From Streptomyces sp. PsTaAH-137 (lineage in GTDB: Bacteria; Actinomycetota; Actinomycetes; Streptomycetales; Streptomycetaceae): a stretch of DNA of 64,000 bases. This document shows, one piece after another, positions 55,635 through 62,971 of the stretch. Each line of letters begins with the position of its first letter. Within the stretch, counting starts at the first letter, position 1. Under the pieces are notes generated by a model. The model had not been told where the DNA came from, did no database searches, and worked only from the letters and a program-made list of their open reading frames with translations. The position numbers and the translations under genes are program-made. The DNA lies in NCBI RefSeq assembly GCF_003259365.1, contig NZ_QLLY01000017.1, positions 1 through 64,000 of the forward strand, written 5' to 3'.

Positions 55635-56402
55635 TCACTCCCAGCGGAAGAACCGGCCCGCCGCGCCGAGCCCCACGACCGCCCAGACGGCGAGGATGCC
55701 GAGGTCGCCCCAGGGCATCGACGCCCCGTGCTGGAGCACGTCCCGCAGACCGTCGGAGAGCGCCGAGATGGGCAGGAGACCGAGCACGGACTGCGCCGCG
55801 TCGGGGAACTTGTCGAGCGGCACGATGACCCCGCCGCCGACGAGCAGCAGCAGGAAGACGAGGTTGGCGGCGGCGAGCGTGGCCTCCGCCTTGAGTGTGC
55901 CGGCCATCAGCAGACCGAGCCCGGAGAAGGCCGCCGTGCCGAGGACGAGCAGAGCCGCGACGGCGAGCGGGTTCCCGTGCGGCGACCAGCCGAGAGCGAG
56001 GGCGATCACGGTCAGCAGGATCACCTGCAGCACTTCCGTGACGAGCACGGAGAGCGTCTTGGCGGCCATCAGCCCCCAGCGCGGCAGCGGAGAGGCGCCC
56101 AGTCGCTTGAGCACGCCGTACCGGCGCTCGAAGCCCGTCGCGATGGCCTGCCCGGTGAAGGCCGTGGACATCACGGCCAGGGCCAGGATGCCCGGGGCGA
56201 GGAAGTCGACCGCCTTGCCGGAGCCCGTGTCCACGATGTCGACCGAGGAGAACAGGACGAGCAGGAGGGTGGGGATGACGACCGTCAGCAGGAGTTGCTC
56301 GCCGTTGCGCAGCAGCATCTTGGTCTCGAGCACGGCCTGCGCGGCGATCATGCGGGGGAGCGGCGCGGCTCCTGGGTTCGGTGCGTACGTACCGGCGCTC
56401 AT
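55635..56402 (-). CDS. ABC-2 type exporter permease
   Basis: A 255-residue membrane subunit of an ABC-2 exporter with six predicted helices. It has LETKMLLRNGEQLLLTVVIPTLLLVLF, LAPGILALAVMSTAFTGQAI, the family loop GFERRYGVLKRLGASPLPRW, and LVFLLLLVGGGVIVPLDKFP. The start at 56402 overlaps the stop of the ATPase gene by 4 nt. Exporters of this group carry drugs, lipids or polyketides; the substrate here is not known. Confidence 0.92.
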   Translation of the reverse strand: MSAGTYAPNPGAAPLPRMIAAQAVLETKMLLRNGEQLLLTVVIPTLLLVLFSSVDIVDTGSGKAVDFLAPGILALAVMSTAFTGQAIATGFERRYGVLKRLGASPLPRWGLMAAKTLSVLVTEVLQVILLTVIALALGWSPHGNPLAVAALLVLGTAAFSGLGLLMAGTLKAEATLAAANLVFLLLLVGGGVIVPLDKFPDAAQSVLGLLPISALSDGLRDVLQHGASMPWGDLGILAVWAVVGLGAAGRFFRWE

Positions 56403-57325
56403 CCGCGCAGCTCCTTGCCGGTCAGTTCCAGGAATACGTCTTCGAGGGTGTGCCGCTCGACGGAGATCTTGTCCGGCATCACGCCGTGCTGGGCGCACCA
56501 GGAGGTGACCGTCGCCAGGAGCTGCGGGTCGACCGTGCCGCTGACGCGGTAGGAGCCGGGGGTCAGCTCGGCGGCCGCGGAGTCGGGGGGCAGGGCCTTG
56601 AGCAGGGAGCCGACGTCGAGGGCCGGACGGCCGCTGAAGCGGAGCGTGTTCTCGGCGCCGCCCCGGCACAGCTGTTCCGGGGAATCGTGCGCGATGACCT
56701 TCCCGGCGTCGACGATCGCGACGTCGTCGGAGAGCTGCTCCGCCTCGTCCATGTAGTGCGTGGTCAGGATCACCGAGACGCCGTCGGCGCGCAGATCCCG
56801 GACCAGGTCCCAGGTGGCGCGGCGCGCCTGCGGGTCGAGTCCTGCGGTCGGTTCGTCGAGGAAGACCAGTTCGGGCCGGCCGACCACGGCCATCGCGAGC
56901 GCCAGGCGCTGCTGCTGGCCGCCGGAGAGCCGGCGGTAGGTGGTGCGTCCGCAACTGCCGAGGCCCAGTCGCTCGATGAGGGCGTTCACATCGAGCGGGT
57001 GGGCGTGCAGCTTCGCGATGTGGCGGAGCATCTCGTCGGCGCGGGCGCCCGAGTAGACGCCGCCGGACTGGAGCATCACGCCGATCCGCGGGCGCAGCTT
57101 CGCCGCGTCCCGCACCGGGTCGAGGCCGAGGACGCGGACGGTGCCGGAATCCGGCCTCCGATAGCCCTCGCAGGCCTCGATGGTGGTGGTCTTGCCCGCG
57201 CCGTTGGGGCCGAGGACCGCGGTGACGAGGCCTGCGGTGACCGCGAGGTCGAGGCCGTCGACGGCGGTCTTGCCGCCGTACCGCTTGACGAGGCCGACGG
57301 CCTCCACGACGGGGTCGTTACTCAT
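56399..57325 (-). CDS. ABC exporter ATP-binding protein (DrrA-like)
   Basis: A 308-residue ATPase of the drug/lipid-exporting ABC-2 group. It has Walker A LGPNGAGKTTTIEA, Q-loop GVMLQSGGVYSG, signature LSGGQQQRLALA, Walker B LVFLDEPTAGLDP and switch TTHYMDEAEQL. The C-terminal extension of about 90 residues (TLEDVFLELTGKELRG at the end) is typical of DrrA-like proteins. It is coupled to the permease by a 4-nt overlap. Confidence 0.94.
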   Translation of the reverse strand: MSNDPVVEAVGLVKRYGGKTAVDGLDLAVTAGLVTAVLGPNGAGKTTTIEACEGYRRPDSGTVRVLGLDPVRDAAKLRPRIGVMLQSGGVYSGARADEMLRHIAKLHAHPLDVNALIERLGLGSCGRTTYRRLSGGQQQRLALAMAVVGRPELVFLDEPTAGLDPQARRATWDLVRDLRADGVSVILTTHYMDEAEQLSDDVAIVDAGKVIAHDSPEQLCRGGAENTLRFSGRPALDVGSLLKALPPDSAAAELTPGSYRVSGTVDPQLLATVTSWCAQHGVMPDKISVERHTLEDVFLELTGKELRG

Positions 57326-57427
57326 GCGGGCGAGTCTACGGAGCCGGTCGGAACGGCCGACCGGTGGGGAGAGGGGTGCCGAATGGACGACAGTGAGGGC
57401 TGCTGCTCGGGGAGCGCGGCGGTGCGG

Positions 57428-58219
57428 TCACCCGGCCTGCGGACGGTGCGCGGGCAGCCACTTCTGGGCGTATGCCACCGCGTCGGCCAGGGAGAAGAGG
57501 CGGGTGTCGGCCGCGCCGACCCGGCCCCGGACGACCGGGCTGTCGTGTTCGAAGGCGGCGCCGAGTTCGTCGAAGCGGTCGGCGGTGATGGCCACCTCGG
57601 TGACCGGGTGCCAGCCCGCGGGGCCCGGGCGGCCGGCGTCCTCCAGCTGGAACGGGATGCGGTACTCGGCGAGGTGGAAGCTCGTGCAGGCGTCGTAACC
57701 GGCACCGAGGAGGAGCACGCGGGCGCCGAGTTCCTCCAGACGGGCGAGCGGGCTGCGTTCGCCGAGCCGGCAGTCGGGGGCGTGGCCGTCGACGATGCGG
57801 GCCGCGCGTGGGCCCAGGGCCGCGAAAGAGGTGTGGGGGTGCGCGCTGCGCAGGGCGCCGGGCCAGGTGCGCAGGGTCTCGGGGAGCACGCCGACGCCCC
57901 GGCTGGGGGAGGTCGCCGGGTCGTAGCCGGGCATCGTGGCGCGGACCGTCTCCCACCACTCGCGCGGGATCGGCGGGTTGCCCCAGCCCTCGGGATCGGT
58001 CAGGTCGCCGGTCTGGGTGGGCACCGCGAGGGTGCCGTCCGGGCCGACGGCGTCGAGGAGGGCGTGGACGACGGCGACCGGGCCGCCGTTGACCCATCCG
58101 AGGCTGCTGAGGGAGGTGTGCACCAAGAGGGTTTCGCCGGATTCGACCCCGAGCGCGCGCAGATCCGTGGCGAGGGAGGCGCGGGTGACGAGCGGACCGG
58201 TCGGTTGAGGTGCGGGCAT
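57428..58219 (-). CDS. AAC(3)-family N-acetyltransferase
   Basis: A 263-residue enzyme of the aminoglycoside 3-N-acetyltransferase (antibiotic_NAT) family. Visible motifs are LLVHTSLSSLGWVNGGP near residue 33, SRGVGVLPETLRTWPGALRS, the HPHTSFAALGPRA block and LLGAGYDACTSFHLAEYR, matching the acetyl-CoA and active-site regions. Whether it acts on an aminoglycoside or another amine is not certain. It is divergent from the SUF operon. Many actinomycetes have chromosomal members, so this need not be acquired resistance. Confidence 0.88.
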   Translation of the reverse strand: MPAPQPTGPLVTRASLATDLRALGVESGETLLVHTSLSSLGWVNGGPVAVVHALLDAVGPDGTLAVPTQTGDLTDPEGWGNPPIPREWWETVRATMPGYDPATSPSRGVGVLPETLRTWPGALRSAHPHTSFAALGPRAARIVDGHAPDCRLGERSPLARLEELGARVLLLGAGYDACTSFHLAEYRIPFQLEDAGRPGPAGWHPVTEVAITADRFDELGAAFEHDSPVVRGRVGAADTRLFSLADAVAYAQKWLPAHRPQAG

Positions 58220-58282
58220 GGACGGCAGTGTCCGCGAGCGGCTTCTGGGGCGCCAGGGGATTTCTGGGCAGGGGCGCCGTAT

Positions 58283-58296
58283 TTTGATCGATCAAA
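58283..58296. promoter_or_regulatory. 14-bp palindrome in the aac3-suf gap
   Basis: TTTGATCGATCAAA is a perfect palindrome in the divergent region between the acetyltransferase and sufR. Confidence 0.45.
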
Positions 58297-58326
58297 GATC
58301 GTTTCCGCAGGTCACCCCACGTGGCT

Positions 58327-58344
58327 ACTTAGGTCTACCTAAGT
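58327..58344. promoter_or_regulatory. Candidate SufR operator
   Basis: ACTTAGGT-CT-ACCTAAGT is a perfect inverted repeat at 58327-58344, 71 nt before the sufR GTG. Its TTAGGT half-sites resemble iron-box half-sites, but the centre is shorter than the 19-bp DtxR/DmdR consensus. Autoregulation by SufR is the favoured reading. Confidence 0.55.
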
Positions 58345-58414
58345 GATGCACCGCACCGCGCGGCGATCACCTCGTCGCTTGTCAGGCTCTGAGGAATTAC
58401 GCAACAATGGCGTT

Positions 58415-59200
58415 GTGAAAAACGTCGGCGAGGCTCAGGAGGCCCCCATCGGGGCCCCGCAGGAGTTCGCGACCGGTGAGCGTTCGGAGCGATCGACACG
58501 CAACCGGGTCGCGCGCTCCATCCTGGACCACGGCCCGTCCACCGTCGCCGATCTGGCCGGACGCCTCGGTCTGACCCAGGCCGCCGTCCGCCGCCACCTC
58601 GACGCCCTGGTCGCCGACGACGTTGTGCAGCCCAGGGAGCAGCGTGTCTACGGGGCCCGCACCCGTGGCCGCCCCGCCAAGGTGTTCGCGCTGACCGACT
58701 GCGGCCGGGACGCCTTCGACCAGTCCTACGACAAGCTCGCCGCGGAAGCGCTCCGCTGGATCCGGGAGACCGCGGGCGGCGGAGCGGCGGGGGACGACGC
58801 GGTCGTCGCCTTCGCGCGGGCCCGGATCGCCGCGCAGGCGGTGGCGTACCGCGCGGCCATGGAGGCCGCGCCCGCCGAGGAGCGGACAGCGGCACTGGCC
58901 AAGGCCTTGAGCGCGGACGGGTACGCTGCTACGGCGCGCAGCGCGCCCCTCCCGCAACAGGGTGAGCAGCTCTGCCAGCACCACTGCCCGGTCGCCCATG
59001 TGGCGGAGCAGTTCCCGCAGCTCTGCGAGGCGGAGACGGAGATCTTCTCCCAGCTGCTCGGCACGCATGTACAGCGACTGGCGACCATCGCCCACGGCGA
59101 CGGGGTCTGCACGACGTTCATCCCCAAGAACATTCCGAAGACCACACCCGAGAACCACCACAACGCATCTGCAAGCACGGCCGGGAGGAACCCCGCATGA
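58415..59200 (+). CDS. sufR: SufR-type Fe-S-sensing transcriptional repressor
   Basis: A 261-residue regulator at the head of the SUF operon. The N-terminal winged helix shows SILDHGPSTVADLAGRLGLT, QAAVRRHLDALVADDVV and the wing YGARTRGRPAKVFALT. Near residues 187-206 there are three Cys in CxxxCPVAHV and LCEAE, the cluster-binding pattern of SufR proteins. The GTG at 58415 is chosen; the stop overlaps the sufB ATG by 4 nt. It probably represses the operon when Fe-S supply is adequate, through the palindrome upstream. Confidence 0.93.
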   Translation: MKNVGEAQEAPIGAPQEFATGERSERSTRNRVARSILDHGPSTVADLAGRLGLTQAAVRRHLDALVADDVVQPREQRVYGARTRGRPAKVFALTDCGRDAFDQSYDKLAAEALRWIRETAGGGAAGDDAVVAFARARIAAQAVAYRAAMEAAPAEERTAALAKALSADGYAATARSAPLPQQGEQLCQHHCPVAHVAEQFPQLCEAETEIFSQLLGTHVQRLATIAHGDGVCTTFIPKNIPKTTPENHHNASASTAGRNPA

Positions 59201-60621
59201 CTCTCCCCATCGAGGAGACTGCCCACCCTGAGCTCGAGGGCCTGGGCAAGTACGAATACGGCTGGGCGGACTCCGACGCGGCCGGCGCCTCTGCCAAGCG
59301 CGGTATCAACGAAGACGTCGTCAAGGACATCTCCGCCAAGAAGTCCGAGCCGGAGTGGATGACCAATCTCCGTCTCAAGGGCCTGAAGCTCTTCGGCAAG
59401 AAGCCCATGCCGAACTGGGGCTCGGACCTGTCCGGCATCGACTTCGACAACATCAAGTACTTCGTGCGCTCCACGGAGAAGCAGGCGGAGTCCTGGGAGG
59501 ACCTGCCCGAGGACATCAAGAACACGTACGACAAGCTCGGCATCCCGGAGGCGGAGAAGCAGCGCCTCGTCGCCGGTGTCGCGGCCCAGTACGAGTCCGA
59601 GGTCGTCTACCACCAGATCCGCGAGGACCTGGAGGAGCAGGGCGTCATCTTCCTCGACACCGACACCGCCCTCAAGGAGCACCCGGAGCTCTTCAAGGAG
59701 TACTTCGGCACCGTCATCCCGGCCGGCGACAACAAGTTCGCCGCGCTGAACACCGCCGTGTGGTCGGGTGGCTCCTTCATCTACGTGCCGAAGGGCGTGC
59801 ACGTAGAGATCCCGCTCCAGGCCTACTTCCGTATCAACACGGAGAACATGGGCCAGTTCGAGCGGACGCTGATCATCGTCGACGAGGACGCCTACGTCCA
59901 CTACGTCGAGGGCTGCACCGCGCCGATCTACAAGAGCGACTCGCTGCACTCCGCGGTCGTCGAGATCATCGTGAAGAAGGGCGCCCGCTGCCGTTACACG
60001 ACCATCCAGAACTGGTCGAACAACGTCTACAACCTGGTCACCAAGCGCGCCGTGGCGTACGAGGGCGCGACCATGGAGTGGATCGACGGCAACATCGGCT
60101 CCAAGGTCACCATGAAGTACCCGGCCGTCTACCTGATGGGCGAGCACGCCAAGGGCGAGACGCTGTCCATCGCCTTCGCGGGCGAGGGCCAGCACCAGGA
60201 CGCCGGCTCCAAGATGGTCCACATGGCGCCGAACACGTCGTCCAACATCGTCTCCAAGTCGGTGGCGCGCGGCGGCGGTCGTACGTCGTACCGCGGCCTC
60301 GTCGAGATCGGTGAGGGCGCCGCCGGATCCAAGTCGAACGTGCTGTGCGACGCGCTGCTCGTCGACACCATCTCCCGCTCCGACACGTACCCGTACGTCG
60401 ACGTCCGCGAGGACGACGTGTCCATGGGCCACGAGGCGACCGTCTCCAAGGTCTCCGAGGACCAGCTCTTCTACCTGATGAGCCGCGGTCTCTCCGAGTT
60501 CGAGGCCATGGCGATGATCGTGCGCGGCTTCGTCGAGCCGATCGCCAAGGAGCTCCCCATGGAGTACGCGCTCGAGCTCAACCGGCTGATCGAGCTGCAG
60601 ATGGAGGGCTCGGTGGGCTAG
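59197..60621 (+). CDS. sufB: Fe-S cluster assembly scaffold SufB
   Basis: Scaffold of the SufBCD complex, on which new Fe-S clusters are built. The 474-residue protein has the family start (YEYGWADSDAAG, LRLKGLKLFGKKPMPNWG), IDFDNIKYFVR, and the right-handed beta-helix core with VHVEIPLQAYFRINTENMGQ, VDEDAYVHYVEGCTAPIY, ARCRYTTIQNWSNNVYNL and LCDALLVDTISRSDTYPYVD. Its Cys in EGCTAP is a candidate acceptor. It is translationally coupled to sufR. No intein interrupts it, unlike some mycobacterial sufB. Confidence 0.97.
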   Translation: MTLPIEETAHPELEGLGKYEYGWADSDAAGASAKRGINEDVVKDISAKKSEPEWMTNLRLKGLKLFGKKPMPNWGSDLSGIDFDNIKYFVRSTEKQAESWEDLPEDIKNTYDKLGIPEAEKQRLVAGVAAQYESEVVYHQIREDLEEQGVIFLDTDTALKEHPELFKEYFGTVIPAGDNKFAALNTAVWSGGSFIYVPKGVHVEIPLQAYFRINTENMGQFERTLIIVDEDAYVHYVEGCTAPIYKSDSLHSAVVEIIVKKGARCRYTTIQNWSNNVYNLVTKRAVAYEGATMEWIDGNIGSKVTMKYPAVYLMGEHAKGETLSIAFAGEGQHQDAGSKMVHMAPNTSSNIVSKSVARGGGRTSYRGLVEIGEGAAGSKSNVLCDALLVDTISRSDTYPYVDVREDDVSMGHEATVSKVSEDQLFYLMSRGLSEFEAMAMIVRGFVEPIAKELPMEYALELNRLIELQMEGSVG

Positions 60622-60688
60622 TCCCCACCGACCGCCGTCTGACGTCAAGCCCCTCACGTACGCAATGAAAGCGAGCACTACGACAGCC

Positions 60689-61870
60689 ATGGCTGAGGCT
60701 CAGAACATCCCTGCGGGGTCGACCACCGCAGGCGCCGTCGCGGTCGCCGCCGAGTCGACCGTCGCCACGCGCATGAGCGCGCCCCCGTCCTTCGACGTGC
60801 AGGACTTCCCCGTCCCGCACGGCCGTGAGGAGGAGTGGCGGTTCACGCCGCTGGAGCGCCTGCGCGGGCTGCACGACGGCACCGCCGTCGCCACCGGCAC
60901 CGGCGTCAGGATCGACGTGGAGGCGCCGGCCGGTGTCACCGTCGAGACCGTCGGCCGGGACGACGCCCGCATCGGCAAGGCCGGCAAGCCCGTCGACCGC
61001 GTCGCCGCCCAGGCGTACTCGGTCTTCGAGAAGGCCTCCGTTGTGACCGTGCCCAAGGAGACGGTCCTCACCGAGCCGATCCGCATCGCGGTGCACGGCG
61101 AGGGCGGTATCGCCTACGGCCACCAGGTCATCGAGCTGGGTGCCTTCGCCGAGGCCGTCGTCGTCATCGACCACACCGGTGACGCGGTGCTCGCCGCCAA
61201 CGTCGACTACCTGCTCGGCGACGGCGCGAAGCTGACCGTCGTCTCCGTGCAGGACTGGGACGACAAGGCCGTCCACGTGGCGCAGCACAACGCGCTCGTC
61301 GGCCGCGACGCCTCCTTCAAGTCGGTCGTCGTGACCTTCGGCGGTGACGTCGTCCGCCTGCACCCGCGCGTCCAGTACGCGGCCACCGGCGGCGAGGCCG
61401 AGCTGTTCGGCCTCTACTTCACCGACGCCGGCCAGCACCAGGAGCACCGCCTCCTGGTCGACCACAACACCCCGCACTGCAAGTCGAACGTCGTCTACAA
61501 GGGCGCGCTCCAGGGCGACGACGCGCACGCCGTGTGGATCGGTGACGTCCTCATCGAGGCCGCCGCCGAGGGCACGGACACCTACGAGATGAACCGGAAC
61601 CTGGTTCTGACCGACGGCGCCCGCGTCGACTCCGTGCCCAACCTGGAGATCGAGACCGGCGAGATCGTCGGCGCCGGTCACGCCTCCGCGACCGGCCGCT
61701 TCGACGACGAGCAGCTCTTCTACCTGATGGCCCGCGGCATCCCCGCGGACGAGGCCCGCCGCCTCGTCGTGCGCGGCTTCTTCGCCGAGCTGGTCCAGCA
61801 GATCGGCGTCGCCGACATCGAGGCGCGCCTCCTCGAGAAGATCGAGGCCGAGCTGGAGGCCACCGTCTGA
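60689..61870 (+). CDS. sufD: Fe-S cluster assembly protein SufD
   Basis: Partner of SufB in the SufBC2D scaffold. The 393-residue beta-helix protein shows VPHGREEEWRFTPLERLRGL at the N-terminus, FGLYFTDAGQHQEHRLLVDH, NTPHCKSNVVYKGALQGDD with the conserved His, and SATGRFDDEQLFYLMARGIP at the end. The ATG at 60689 begins AEAQNIPAGS; an extra 8 codons to 60665 are possible. Its stop shares one base with the Rieske gene start (TGATG). Confidence 0.94.
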   Translation: MAEAQNIPAGSTTAGAVAVAAESTVATRMSAPPSFDVQDFPVPHGREEEWRFTPLERLRGLHDGTAVATGTGVRIDVEAPAGVTVETVGRDDARIGKAGKPVDRVAAQAYSVFEKASVVTVPKETVLTEPIRIAVHGEGGIAYGHQVIELGAFAEAVVVIDHTGDAVLAANVDYLLGDGAKLTVVSVQDWDDKAVHVAQHNALVGRDASFKSVVVTFGGDVVRLHPRVQYAATGGEAELFGLYFTDAGQHQEHRLLVDHNTPHCKSNVVYKGALQGDDAHAVWIGDVLIEAAAEGTDTYEMNRNLVLTDGARVDSVPNLEIETGEIVGAGHASATGRFDDEQLFYLMARGIPADEARRLVVRGFFAELVQQIGVADIEARLLEKIEAELEATV

Positions 61871-62199
61871 TGGCCTTCGTACGCGCCTGCGACCTGAGCG
61901 AGCTGGAGGAGGACACCCCGAAGCGGGTGGAACTCGACGGCACGCCGGTCTCGGTCGTCCGCACCGAGGGCGAGGTGTTCGCGATCAACGACATCTGCTC
62001 GCACGCGAACGTCTCGCTCTCCGAGGGCGAGGTGGAGGACTGCCAGATCGAGTGCTGGCTGCACGGCTCCGCGTTCGACCTCCGCACCGGCAAGCCGTCC
62101 GGCCTTCCCGCGACGCGCCCCGTCCCCGTTTACCCCGTACAGATCGAAGGGGGCAGCGTCCTCGTTGACGTACGCGCCTCCCTCACCCAGGAGTCCTGA
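61870..62199 (+). CDS. Rieske [2Fe-2S] ferredoxin in the SUF operon
   Basis: A 109-residue soluble Rieske protein. Ligands are CSHANVSLSEGEV (Cys and His) and CWLHGSAFDLRTG (Cys and His), near residues 43-70. It resembles the ferredoxin subunit of bacterial dioxygenases, but no oxygenase is nearby. Its place between sufD and sufC, with a one-base overlap with sufD, is shared by actinobacterial SUF operons and suggests a role in cluster assembly or electron supply. It has no signal peptide. Confidence 0.92.
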   Translation: MAFVRACDLSELEEDTPKRVELDGTPVSVVRTEGEVFAINDICSHANVSLSEGEVEDCQIECWLHGSAFDLRTGKPSGLPATRPVPVYPVQIEGGSVLVDVRASLTQES

Positions 62200-62206
62200 G
62201 GCACCC

Positions 62207-62971
62207 ATGGCAACGCTTGAAATCAAGGACCTGCACGTCACCGTCGAGGCGGACAACGCCACGAAGGAGATCCTCAAGGGCGTCGACCTGACCGTGAAGC
62301 AGGGCGAGACGCACGCCATCATGGGCCCGAACGGCTCCGGCAAGTCGACTCTCGCCTACTCGCTGGCGGGTCACCCCAAGTACACGATCACCTCCGGCAC
62401 CGTCACGCTCGACGGCGAGGACGTCCTGGAGATGTCCGTCGACGAGCGCGCCCGCGCCGGCCTCTTCCTCGCCATGCAGTACCCGGTCGAGGTCCCCGGC
62501 GTCTCCGTCTCCAACTTCCTGCGCACCTCGGCCACGGCCGTGCGCGGCGAGGCCCCCAAGCTGCGCACCTGGGTGAAGGAGGTCAAGGAGGCCATGGAGA
62601 AGCTCTCCATGGACCCGTCCTTCGCCGAGCGCAACGTGAACGAGGGCTTCTCCGGCGGTGAGAAGAAGCGCCACGAGATCCTCCAGCTGGAGCTCCTCAA
62701 GCCGAAGATCGCGATCCTCGACGAGACCGACTCCGGCCTGGACGTCGACGCGCTGCGCATCGTCTCCGAGGGCATCAACCGCGTCCGTGAGAACGGCGAG
62801 GTCGGCACCCTCCTGGTGACCCACTACACGCGCATCCTGCGCTACATCAAGCCCGACTTCGTGCACGTGTTCGCGAACGGCCGCATCGTCGAGTCCGGCG
62901 GCGCCGAGCTCGCCGACCAGCTCGAGGCCGAGGGCTACGACAAGTACGTGAAGGGTGGCGTATCCGCGTGA
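62207..62971 (+). CDS. sufC: Fe-S assembly ATPase SufC
   Basis: ABC-type ATPase that powers the SufBCD scaffold. The 254-residue protein has Walker A MGPNGSGKST, the variant signature GFSGGEKKRHEILQL, Walker B AILDETDSGLDVDAL and the switch His in LLVTHYTRILRYI. MQYPVEVPGVSVSNFL is a SufC hallmark. The stop overlaps the sufS GTG (GTGA). Confidence 0.97.
   Translation: MATLEIKDLHVTVEADNATKEILKGVDLTVKQGETHAIMGPNGSGKSTLAYSLAGHPKYTITSGTVTLDGEDVLEMSVDERARAGLFLAMQYPVEVPGVSVSNFLRTSATAVRGEAPKLRTWVKEVKEAMEKLSMDPSFAERNVNEGFSGGEKKRHEILQLELLKPKIAILDETDSGLDVDALRIVSEGINRVRENGEVGTLLVTHYTRILRYIKPDFVHVFANGRIVESGGAELADQLEAEGYDKYVKGGVSA

Noticed and set aside
57428..58219. AAC(3)-like gene as recently acquired resistance
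   Set aside because: Composition matches its neighbours, and there is no mobile element or repeat around it.
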